NCBI GenBank assembly: GCA_029783825.1
Contig: JAREIK010003366.1
Coordinates: forward strand, 252,534 to 316,533
Length of the DNA stretch: 64,000 nucleotides
From: Sapria himalayana
Lineage: Eukaryota > Streptophyta > Magnoliopsida > Malpighiales > Rafflesiaceae
Reading direction: 5' to 3'
Part shown: positions 46,851-58,777 of the stretch, piece by piece
How positions within the stretch are numbered: the stretch's first letter is position 1
Layout of the letters: each line of letters begins with the position of its first letter
Position numbers and translations under genes: made by a program
Notes under the pieces: generated by a model
Databases searched by the model: none
Told to the model about the DNA's origin: nothing
The model's input: only the letters and a program-made list of their open reading frames with translations

Positions 46851-47795
46851 CTATCTTTTTTTATGTATTTATATATCTATCAAATTATCTATCTTTCTAT
46901 CTAATTATATATCGTTCTACTTGTTTATCTATCTATCTATCTATATAAATATCTATCAGTTTATATTTTTTTTTATCTGTTGATATATCGATCTATCTCT
47001 TTATACATCTATCAATCTATCTATTTATCTATCTATCTATTCATCTATTTATCCATATATCCATCTATCCATCTAACCATCTATCTATCTTTCGATATAT
47101 TCATCTATCCATCTAACCATCTATCCATATATATTTTTAACTAACTAACTATCTATCTATCCATATCCATCTCTATCTATCCAACTATCCATATATACAA
47201 ATATCCATCTATTCACCTATGCACCTATCCATCTATCCACTTATCCAGTTATCCATTTATCGATCTATCGATTTATCCATCTATACATTTTTCCATCTAT
47301 CCATCTATCCTTTTATCCATCTATCCTTTTATCCATCTATCCTTCTTTCAAACTATCTACCTATCCATCCATCTATCCATCTATTCATCTTTCTATTTAT
47401 CCATCGATCCATCTATCCATCTTCTATTTATCTATCAAACCATCTATTAATCTATGTATCTATCTATTTATCCATCTTTCTATCTATCCTTCTATCCATC
47501 TATCCATCTTTTTATTTATCCATCTAACCATCTATGCATCTTTTCTTCTATCCTTCTATCCATCTATATATCTATCTATGTACCTATTTATCTATTTATT
47601 TCTCTATCAATCTGTCTATCATTCTATTTGTCATTCTATCAAAGTGACTATTTATGAATCTGTTTATCTATCTATATGTCTATCTTTCATTCTATATGTC
47701 TATTTGTCTACCAGCAAATTATCTATCTATCTGTCTATCTATATTTCTATCTATCTATTTATATTTGTATCTAACTATCTATATGTTTATTTATC
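45207..47795 (+). repeat. (CTAT)n array with CCAT sub-array
   Basis: CTAT units up to about 47030, then a distinct block (47030-47570) in which CTATCCAT predominates, then CTAT again to 47795. TA runs lie at 46230-46262 and 46598-46624. It ends directly at the CACTA terminus of Element A (47796). Confidence 0.95.
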
Positions 47796-48544
47796 CACTA
47801 CTAAAATTCACTGAATTACCGAGCAATTATTTGGTCGGTAACTAGGTATTTTTTGGTCGGTAACCCAAATACCAACATTTACCAACAAAAAATCAATTGG
47901 CCGATAAATTATCGACCATTTACTGGCCCTCTACCGACAAACAATTATCGACTATTTTCAGACAATTTTCTGACTAAAATAATTAGGTAAGTATATGGTC
48001 TCCAAATGGTCAATAATTAACGACCATTTACAGACCATTCAATGACAAATAATTACCAACTAAATTCCAACTATTTTCCGACCTAAAGCACTTGGTCGGT
48101 AAATGGTGTAAAAATGGTTGAAAATTAACCAAATAATTGCGATCAAAAACCGACTAAAATCTTTTAAAATCATTGATCGATAATTGATCTCCAAAAGTAT
48201 TACCGACAATTTGGTGACATTTTACCAACTATTGATATTAAAATATTTTGGTCGGTTTTGTCGCAATTCGATCGGTAATTATTGACCAGAATTTTTTTTT
48301 TGTAGTTTTGTGGTAGTTTCTGCAGAAACTAGAACATAAAACACAAAAAAAATAAAATCCAAAATACATCCAGTTTGATGCCGTTACTGTAGAAACATAT
48401 ACAGATAACACAAAAAAAATCAAATTAACACCAACAAACTACTATATATACTGCATATATATATTAAATACATCAAGAGAAAAATAAAAAAATGAAATCC
48501 AAAATCAAAGTTAAAAGTATTGAAAAAAAATGTGTGTAATACAC

Positions 48545-49880
48545 TCAATCATCCAACATGGTTTCAAAATCATTATGCTGTGATATTTCTGGTCCACATG
48601 GTGAGATGTCAGGTACTTGGGTAGAGATATATGCTGCTGCTAGTCCTAATGCAGTTGCTGCAGGTCTTGCTATAGGTGATGGAGTAGATGCTGTAGCTGG
48701 AGCATTATGTCGAACAATCTGAGGTAGATCATTAGGGTTGAACTAGAGTCTCCCTTGAAACTTCTTTGTAAGGTAGTCAAAATACATATGCAACTCATCT
48801 CTATCATCCACATAGTCAATCATGCATCACTCGGTATCGACCAACTGATTCTGTATCGTATTTCGCATCACGTCCTAAAATTCCTCCATCATCGACAACA
48901 AATTTGAAACTGGTCCTAAAAATTCAGCTTCATAATTTGGTCATCTATGTGAGTAGATAACCAACTGACACCATTGATGATGTCGAAAAATCGACACCAT
49001 TGATGGGCATCTTCTCCTTGCCATCAACAGCCATATACCAAATCTGATTCATATCAACTGGTGGAGATGATGAATGAGAACTACTTGTTGCACCATCACA
49101 TGAACCTAAAGTAGACTGGGAATACACTTGAGTCACAGCAGCTAATATTTCCTCATATCTAGCCTATTAAAAATGTAGGAGAAGTATGTTAATTTATATT
49201 CAAATAAAAAAAAGTTAATTTTTTTTATGAAACATACATTTGATGCATGAGATCTCTGATCAATGAAAGTCTGATCATCATGAGCCTTTGTGTCCGTGTA
49301 TTTGAATAAGCAAGGAACACTGGGCTTCTTACCCTCTCTGCATGTCTATAATTACACATAATACATACGTTAATTCTATTGAAAAAAAAAATTTTTATGA
49401 GAAATGAAAAGTAGGCATAATTGAACACATTTCACAAAGTAATAAACATAAAAAGTATAAATAGAAATAATATCAATGCTCGTTCATGCTCACGCATAGA
49501 GCAAGATCTACAAGTGTGTGTAGACATGCCACTACCCTCTTGAGGCCACTATGAGCTATGATTTCCCCTCTGTTTATCACACCTCTTCCTATAATCCGGA
49601 TCTTTCCATCTACTCCGCCACTCCTTGAAAACATGATCCAGGACACTCGAATCTTATTCTTTCTTCTTCAACCATTTATCTTTGATCGCATACACAGTGT
49701 CTTTAACCAATTGACAACATGTTTGTATAACACACTTTTGACCGCCTCCTTTTGCCGTGTCCACCTGTAAACTTTCTACAATTATAAATAAATAATTTTT
49801 AATCAGTCAACAAAAGAATAAATAAAAGATGTAAAATTTTTTAGGTAGTAATATTAACCTTAAATTCTCTCCAAATCATC
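48545..49880 (-). pseudogene. PTTA-type protein of Element A, degenerate
   Basis: Read on minus from right to left. An early block at about 49450-49760 has family-like CGNHSS... to STHTCRSCS patterns. GKKPSVPCLFKYTDTKAHDD with FIDQRS lies at about 49250-49350. An open 63-codon block follows at 48945-49136 (PPVDMNQIWYMAVDG, KEKMPINGVDF). A C-terminal block at 48590-48850 has MIDYVDDRDELHMYF. It is collinear with 56890-58210 in Element B and shares intron positions. Stops (for example where Element B has GLQF) and frameshifts make it inactive. The family call comes from motif order and the Element B comparison. Confidence 0.7.
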
Positions 49881-49935
49881 ATTTGGTCCTTATCTGTGAG
49901 TAACTTCCAAATATGTCCATTAGGTTTAGATTAAA

Positions 49936-52260
49936 TATGTATATGTATTGATATAGTAAAATACTTTTTTATATACTACTATATAGAAATATATATTAAA
50001 TATAAGCTATAAATTTAATATTTAAAAATAATTATGCATAAAACTTTAAAACTATGCATAACGTAAGATACAATTATTTATAGTTATATATTATTTTACA
50101 TATAATATATATAGTTATAAATAGTTATATATAATTAAACATATAGTTATATATAGATATATTCATTCAAGTAGTTATAAGTAGTTATACATAAATATAA
50201 ACAATGTTATAAAAAAATATTTTGCTTTAATTATATTAATATATATGTGTATATATAGTTCCAAATATAGTTATATATAATTATATAGACATTTATTTAG
50301 ATATACAAATATTTATATATAGTTATACACATATAGTTTAAATTAATGTTGTGTGTTGTTATACATGTAATTATAAATATAGTTACATGTGATTATACAT
50401 TTAGTTACAAAAATAGTTAAACATATATTTATACATATAGGTTTATATCTTTGTTCATTTAATTTTATATATTTATAAATATAGTAATGAATAGGTATAG
50501 ATATAGTAAAATACTTTTTTATATACTACTATATACAAATATATAATAAATATAAGTTGTAAATTTATTATTTAAATATAATTATGCATATAACTTTTAA
50601 AATTATAGATATAGTAAGATACAATTATTTATAGATATATATTATTTTACATATAATATATATAGTTATAAATAGTTATATATAATTAAACATATATTTA
50701 TATATAGTTATATTCATACAAGTAGTTATAAGTAGTTATATGTAAATATCAACAACGTTACAAAAAAATATTTTGCTTTAATTATATTAATACATATATG
50801 TATATATAGTTACAAATATAGTTATATATAATTATATAGACATTTATTTAGTTACACATATATTTATATATAGTTATAGACATATAGTTTAACATAATGT
50901 TGTATGGTATTATACATGTAATTATAAATATAGTTACATGTGGTTATACATATAATTACACATATAGTTAAACATATATTTATACATGTAGGTTTATATA
51001 GTTGTTCATTTAATTTTATATATTTATACATATAGATATGTATAGGTATGATATATTAAATTACTTTTTCATATACTAATATATACAAATATATATTAAA
51101 TATAAGTTGTGAAGTATATATTTAAATATTAATATGTATAAAGCTTTTATTGTTATACATAGAGTAAGATACAATTATTTATAGTTATATATTATTATTC
51201 ATATAATATATATAATTATAAATAGTTATATATAATTAAATAAATAGGTATATATAGATATATTTAAATAAGTAGTGATAAGTAGTTATACATTAATATA
51301 TACAACTTTAAAAACAAATATTTTAATTTAATTATATGAATACATATATGTATATATAGTTACAAATATAGTTATATTTAATTATATAAAGTGTTACATA
51401 TTTATACAAATATTTATATATAGGTATACACATATAGTTATAACTATGTATGTAGTTAAAGATATAATTATAATTAACTTTTATATAGGTATACATTTAG
51501 TAAAATATAATAATATATAGTTATATATTAGTATGCATATAATTTATTTTTTTTAGAAATATAATTATATAGAATTATACATATAGTTATACATAATTAT
51601 ATAGTTGTTACAAATTAGTTATACAAAGTTATAAATATAGTTATAAAAATAGTTTACTTTATTATAAATAAAGTTATAAATACTTATATAAAATGACATA
51701 TGATTATATAATTAAACACGTGTATCTATATAATATTTGTAAATAAAATATTTTTATAAATGTTACTTAAATATTATTATATTTATATGTAACATTTTTA
51801 TAAATAATATATAGTATGTATAACACATTTTTATAAATATTATAAATATTTTATACTTATATAAAAAAATATGTAATATATATATTTACAAAATTGTATA
51901 ATCATTTAATATTATATAATTGTTATATAAAAAATATATATAAATGGATAGGTTAATGTAAATTTTGTATAGATATTTATAAACATTAATACATATGTAT
52001 AAATATTTATATATATCATTATATGTTTATATAAACATATCAATGTGTATTTATAATGTAATATGCTTTTATTTAAAAGTATAGACATTCATACATAATA
52101 TCATACGATTATATAAATGTATAAAAGTGTATATATACAGTGATAGACATTTAAGATTAACATTAAATAAAAGTTTGATTTAACATAAATCATTATATAT
52201 ATTAAAGTATTGACATTTATACATAACGTCATATGATTATATAAATATAAACTATTAACA
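49936..52260. repeat. AT-rich array of about 550-bp tandem units
   Basis: The landmark GTAAAATACTTTTTTATATA occurs at 49956 and 50506, and a variant at 51056, giving a period of 550 bp for three units. Each unit is itself made of TAGTTATACATATA-like words. The array becomes irregular after about 51450. Related units, about 473 bp apart, occur at 62116 and 62589 in Element B. No coding sequence. Confidence 0.85.
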
Positions 52261-52690
52261 TTAAGATTATTTGGATGCAAACATCATGTAATTGAAATCA
52301 AAATCACTAAAACTCTAAAAATATAAATAGTACATGAACAAATTTAAAAAAAATGAAAAATTATAGTTTAATTAATTGTCTTGAATCAAAATCATATTAG
52401 GTTAAATGAAATTGAAGCAAAAATTAAGAAATTAGGAGGAGAAAAAAAACTTAATACCCAAAAATACTGAAACAATGAAATTTCATTTGTCTATAAATAA
52501 TTCAAAGAAGCAGAGATGTGCATAAGCAATTTGAAGGAGAAGAACAAATAAAAACTTACCTGGATTCAGAAGAAAGATCACATTTTTTCAATTTCATGCT
52601 TACAATAAGCTCTCATTCAAAAAAAATCATGGAGTTTCAATGATTTTAGGTTTTAATGACTTAGCAAATGATTTTCAAATCAAAAAATTA
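52261..52690. other. Element A internal 5' stretch
   Basis: Non-repetitive, AT-rich, no ORF. By position it should be the promoter side of the lost TNP2 gene. Confidence 0.4.
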
Positions 52691-53590
52691 AACAATGAAT
52701 TACCGTCCAAAATTATAGTCGGTAAATGGCCGGTCAAAAAAAATCTATAAGTATTTGGAAGTCCACTTTACCGACCAATTTAATGGTAATATGTTTTTGG
52801 TCGTTAAATGGTTGGTAATTTGTCGACAATATCTATTCGCTATTTTCATCCTAATTTACTGACCAATTTCCAACCAAAAATATTTGGTCGGGATGTATGG
52901 TCGGTATTTGGTCATGATGTATGGTCGGTATTTGGTCGTGAAAAGGTCAGTAATTAATGAACTATATATTCGGTCGCTAATTTGATCAGTAATTTGGTCG
53001 GTAATTAAGACCTTATAAATATATTAGATACCCACTATACCGACCATTTTTAATGATTATATATTTTTGGTCGTTAAATGATCCGTAATCTTTTGGAAAT
53101 GTTTTTCACTAATTCCCTTCTAATTTACAGACCATATTTTCGACTAATTATATTTGGTCTGTAATAAATGGTCGGTAGTTAGTTGGAAATTTGGTCAGAA
53201 ATATTCTTATCGGATACGTCACTTTGGATCTCTAAATAAGTCATGAATTGGTTAGTAATTACTGACCTATATATATGCTCGATAATTGATCGGTAATTGA
53301 TCGGTAAGTATGAAGTTATAAATAATTTGAAAAAATACTATACCAACCAATTATAATGAAAGGTCGTTAAATAGTCGGTAATTTATTTAATAACCACTCT
53401 ACAAACTGATTCCTGACCAAAAATATATAGTCAGTAATTATGGTTGGTCCTTGGTCGGAAATTTGGTCGGAAAATTTATTTTTTTTCGATACCATTTTTT
53501 GGTCGCTAACTGGTCGTGTTTTGGATAACAATTACTGACCAAATTTTTTGGTTCGTATTTTTGTCGGTATTATCATAATTTTTAATATTG
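52691..53590. repeat. Element A right subterminal repeat zone
   Basis: Many copies of GGTCGGTAATT and its complement, interspersed with TTACCGACCA. Such repeats are the binding sites of the accessory transposon protein in the En/Spm system; here that role is inferred. Confidence 0.8.
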
Positions 53591-53717
53591 ATCAATCTAT
53601 TTTTCATTCTATCATTCTATCCACATATCAATATTTTTATTTTTCTATCTATCTACTTGCCTAGCTATCTATCAATTTATCAGTCTATTTGTCTATCTAT
53701 CTATCTATCTAATTATC
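53591..53717 (+). repeat. (CTAT)n array between Element A and a family 1 end
   Basis: Degraded CTAT units in the same orientation as the arrays at 45207 and 53999, so these three pieces were probably one array before the insertions. Confidence 0.9.
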
Positions 53718-53998
53718 AATACAAGAAAAATTCCATATATCTAGGGACACTAACCTAGCTAAATGAGCATTTTTTTTATTTTTAGTAGTGGTAGAAAAAT
53801 TTTTAGTTGTGACGGATTACCGATGGATCGGTTCCCTTTCTAAAGTGCTTCTTCCTAAAATTTAGCGACACAAAGTGTCCCTAGCTAAAAAGATAGCGAC
53901 GAAAAAATCCCTTGCTAAAAAGACAAATTCTCTAGCTAAATTAGCAAGAAAATTGAGATTTTCCGTCGCTAAACAAAAATAACGACGAATGATTCCCT
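53718..53998 (+). mobile_element. Solo CACTA family 1 left end
   Basis: Starts CAATACAAGAAAAATTCC (CACTA changed to CAATA) and contains CCTAGCTAAAT, TAGCGACGAAAAAATCCC and CTAGCTAAATTAGC motifs, then breaks off into CTAT units. No partner terminus follows, so it is a truncated end. Confidence 0.8.
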
Positions 53999-54080
53999 AT
54001 GGTCTATCTATCTCTCTATCTGTTTATCTATCTATCTATCTATCATTTTATCTATCTATCTATATATCTTTCTATCTATT

Positions 54081-54121
<41 letters not shown>

Positions 54122-55389
54122 ATCTATCTATCTATTTGTATATCTATCTATATATCTTTCTATCTCTATGGTTATATTGTTTTCTGTCTATCTATATGTC
54201 TATCTCTCTATCTATCTAAATGATGTCTCTATCTATCTATCTGTCTGTCTAGCTAACTATCGAACAATCAATCAATCAATCTATCTATCTATCTGTCTAT
54301 TTATCTATCATTTATCTATCTGTCTATTAGCTATCTGTGTATATATCTATCTGTCTATCAATCTCTATATCAATATATCTGTCTATATATCTATCTGTCT
54401 ATCTTTCTATCTATCTAAATGTCAATTTATTTATCAATCAATCTATTTATCTAAATGATTATATGTCTATCTATCTTTATTTGTAACTATCTAACTATCA
54501 ATATTTCTATATGCCTAATTGTCTATCTTGCAATCTATCTATCTAATTGTCTATCTTTTAATTTATTAAACGATAAGTAAATCTATGTATCTATGTATCT
54601 ATCTATATATCTATGTAACTATCAATCTATCTTCTTGTCTCTCATACTATTTGTCTATATGACTATCAGTATATTTGTCAATATATCTATCTTTCTATTA
54701 GTTTATTTGTCTATCTGTCTATTTGTCTTTCTATCAATCAATCTATCTGTCTTTCAATCTAATTATCTATCTATCTATGTATCTATTTATCTATATATCT
54801 ATTTATATATCTATATATTTATTTGTATAACTATCAAACTATCTATCTATCTTTCAATCTATATCTTTAACTCTCTAATTGTTTTTCTATCTATTAGTCT
54901 ATCTATCTATCTATATTTATACCTATCTATCTATATATTTGTCTATCTAGCTATCTATCTATTTATTTATCTATCTATATAACTATCTATCTATTTGTCT
55001 ATATGTTTATATATCTATCAACCTATCTATTTATAAAACATTATGTCTATCTCTCTACCCGACTATCTATCTATCTATTTGTTTAGACGTCTATCTGTAT
55101 ATCTGACTATCTACCAATTTTCATATCTATTGATTTGTCTATCTATCTATCTGTCTATCTGTGTGTGTGTATATATATATATCTATCTTTCTATATGTCT
55201 ATCTACCTATATTTTTATCTGCTAATCTATCATTTTGTCTACCAATCTATCTAACTATTTGTCTATCTGTCTATCTATCTATCCGACTATTTATCTATCT
55301 GTCAATCTATTTATTTTTCTCTCTCTACTTGTCTATCTATCTCTCAATTTATATAACTATCTGTATATCTATCTATCTATATATTTGTC

Positions 55390-55438
<49 letters not shown>

Positions 55439-55979
55439 ATCTATTTGTCTATTTGTATATCTAGTTACCTATCTATTTTTCTATTTTTTTATCTATCTAT
55501 ATATCTATATTTCTATCTTTCAATCTATCTATTTGTTAATCTTTTTATCTATATATCATTTTATATGCCTATATTTCTTTCTACCAATATGTCTATTTGT
55601 CTATCTATCTGTTTGCCTCTCTATCTAATTATATCTATCTATCTATGTGCCTATGTAACAATATGGTATGTGTCTATTGTCTTTATCTTTCTATGTATCT
55701 ATCTGCCTATCTATATATCTATCTATCTGTCTTCTATCTTTCTATCTAACTAACTATCTATCTATATGTCAATTTATTTATCTGTCTATCTGTCTATGTA
55801 TATCTATTTATTTGTATATCAGTCTATCTCTCTATTTGTTTATTTGTCTATCTATCTATATTTATAACTTTTTATCTATCTATCTATCTATATATTTATC
55901 TATCTATGTGTCAATTTGTCTATCTATCTATCTGTCTATTTGTTTTTTTCTCTATCTATCTATTTATTTATTAGACTAT
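53999..55979 (+). repeat. (CTAT)n array
   Basis: About 2 kb, with TA runs at 54088-54118 and 55397-55434. Ends directly at the Element B terminus (55980). Confidence 0.95.
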
Positions 55980-56889
55980 CACTACAAAAATTTACAGTAT
56001 TACCGACCAATTATTTGGTCAGAAATTTGGTGTTTTTTGGTCGATAAACCAAATACCAAACAATTTACCGATCAAAATATTTGGTTGCAATTTTGCTCAT
56101 CGCTAAATTTTTTATCGACAAAAAATTAGTCAGCCGGAAAATTATCAGCCATTTATCAATTCTCTGCTGACAAAGATTTATCGACTTTAATCTGATAATT
56201 TACTGACCGAATAAATAAGGTCGGAACATGGTCTCCAATTGGTCGGTAATTAGCGAACATTTGGAGAGCATTTACCTACAAAAAAAATTCGTTGATATTC
56301 AGACCATTTTTCGACCAAAGGAATTAGGTTGGTAAATGGTCTACAAATGGTCGGTAATTACCAATAATTTACAGACCATTTACCGACAGAAATTTCTAAT
56401 GATATTCCGACAATTTTCCAACCAAACACATTAGGTCGGTAAATAGTCACAAAATGGTCGGTAAAAGCCTAAAAAATTGCAACAAAAAATCGACCAAAAT
56501 ATTTTAAAATCATTGGTCAGTAATTGATCTACAGAAGAATTACTGATCATTTGGTGACCTTTTACCCACCATTGATATAAAAAACTTTTTGTCAGTTTGG
56601 TCGTAATTCACTTTGCAATTACCGACCTAATTTTTTTGGTTATATTCTTTAGTTGCTACAGAAACTAGAACATAAAACAAAAAAAAACAATCATTTTGCT
56701 TCCAATTTTGATTCAGCTTCTACAGAAACATTTACAGATAAAACAACAAAATAAAAATCTAATTAACTATAGCACGCAACTATATATACTAAATATATAT
56801 ATATTAAAAATATCAAGATAAAATAAAAAAATAAAATTAAAAATCAATGTTTAAGGTATTGAAAAAAAATGTTTGTAATTCACTCAATC

Positions 56890-58660
56890 ATCCATCCTAG
56901 TTTCATAATAGTTATCATGTGATGTATTTAATCATCATGGTGAGATGTCTAGTACTAGGCTAGAGCTGTCTACTGCTGCTAGTCCTAATGTGGTTGCTGC
57001 AGGTGATGTTGTAGGTGATGGAGTAGATGCCATAGCTGGAGCATTACAATGAACAATCCGAGGTAGATCATCAGGGTTGAACTGTAGTCCTCCTTTAAAC
57101 TTCTTTGTAAGCCAGTCAAAATGCATAAGTAACTCACCTCTATCATCTTCATAGTCGATCATGAGTCGCTCGGTATATGCCAACTGAAACTATATCGAAT
57201 TTAGCATATTGTGCTGAAATTCCTCCATCTTCGAGAATAAATTCAAAGCTGGTCATGGAAATTCAGCTTCATAGTCTAGTCATCTATGAGAGTAGAATGA
57301 TGATGTCGATGAACTGACGCCATAGATGGGCATCTTCTGCTTGCCATCAATAGCCGCATACCAAATTTGATTCGCATCTACTGGTGGAACTAATAAAGAG
57401 AACTATATGTTGCACCATCTCATGAACCTAAAGTAGACTTGGAATATGCTTGAGTCAGAGCAGCTAACATTTCCTCATATCTCTCCTAATAAAAAAGCAT
57501 GAAAAGTATTTCAATTTAGATTCAAACAAAAAAAATTAATTTTTTTAATTAAACTTACATTTGCTACACGAGATCTCTGATCAACAAAAGTATAATCATC
57601 ATGAGCCTTCATGTGCATGTATCTAAATAAGTGAGGAGCACTAGGCTTCTTACCTTCCTTGCGTGTCTATAATTACACACAGTACATATGTTAAATTTTA
57701 TTGAAAAAAAATTCATTATGAGAAATGAAATTTAGGCATAATTGAACACAATTCACAAAGTAATAAATATAAAAAGTATAAAATTAGAAATAATACCAAT
57801 ACTCATTCGTACTCACACAAAGAGTGAGATCCACAAGTGTGTGTAAACATGCCACTAGCCTCTCCAGCCCGCTCTGATCATCGATTGCCGCTCTGTTTAG
57901 CACACCTCTTCCTATAATCCAGATCATCCCATCTGCTCTACCACTCCTTGAAAATATGATCCGAGACACTCAAATCTTTTTCTTTCTTCTTGAGTCATTT
58001 ATCTTTGATCTCGTACACGGTGTCTTTATACCGACTATCAGCATGTTTGTAGACACACTTTTGACCTACACCTTTGGCCGTGTCCACATGTTAAACTTTC
58101 TACAATTATAAATAAACAATTTTTAATTAGTGAACAAAAGAATAAATAAAAGATGTAAAAATTTCTAGGTAGTAATATTTACCTTACATTCTCTCCTAAT
58201 CATCAATTAGTTTTTATGTGTTAGTGACTTAAATTATGTCTATTAGGTTTAAAGGACTTCCTGAAAATTGTTATTAGAACCCTAGAAATGGAACCAGACG
58301 GCTCTAACTTTGTCCTGTACCAAAAAATTAATTAGCAAATAAGAAATAAATAAATAAATTGATAAATAATTTGTTAAGTTTTATATTTTCCTGATTATCA
58401 ATTATTGGATCAAAAAGTGTAATATGGAGAGTCTCATCTATAGGGTGCTCTAAGAAAGATTCTCCAACATCTCCATCCTCTCCCTCCTATGTCTTTTGAT
58501 CATTCATCAAAATCTCAGGACCATTATGTGGATCAGTTATCAGATGCTGCTGCTGTAGTACATTCACAACCTTCTCTGACTTCTGCAGCATCTCTTTCAC
58601 CCATGAACTTCTACCAGTTTTGGGCATACCTAAGGTCATGCTGCCTATACCATAAACTTA
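56890..58660 (-). pseudogene. PTTA-type protein of Element B
   Basis: On minus from 58660. A first exon reads GIGSMTLGMPKTGRSSWVKE with a Gln-rich stretch. At 57880-58020 the family pattern WDDLDYRKRCAKQ and THTCGSHS appears. At 57550-57680 it reads RKPSAPHLFRYMH and YTFVDQRS. The C-terminal exon 56935-57183 is open for 82 codons (MIDYEDDRGELLMHFDWLTK, GLQFNPDDLPRIV, then a Ser/Thr/Pro/Ala-rich tail ending VLDISP). Introns appear between these blocks. Some stops occur in the middle exons, so it is probably inactive, but it is better preserved than the Element A copy. It lies about 100 bp downstream of the TNP2 stop. Confidence 0.75.
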
Positions 58661-58777
58661 TATGACCTTGCAATGTGCTGCATCTTTCTCGTCCATGTTT
58701 CATACCTGTAAAAAATACATAAGGCAATGAAAATAAACAAAAATAATTAACAATTAAAATAACATAAAACTCATTGT

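Larger units (their letters stand above)
47796..53590 (-). mobile_element. Element A: CACTA family 2, TNP2 deleted
   Basis: Left terminus CACTACTAAAATTC at 47796; right terminus decayed, TTTTTAATATTG at 53590. ATC lies on both sides (47793-47795 and 53591-53593), a 3-bp duplication as expected for CACTA. Subterminal zones (47796-48290 and 52690-53590) are packed with GGTCGGTAA in both orientations. Inside are a PTTA pseudogene on minus (48545-49880), an AT array (49936-52260), and 52270-52690 without recognisable genes. No TNP2 remains. Confidence 0.85.
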
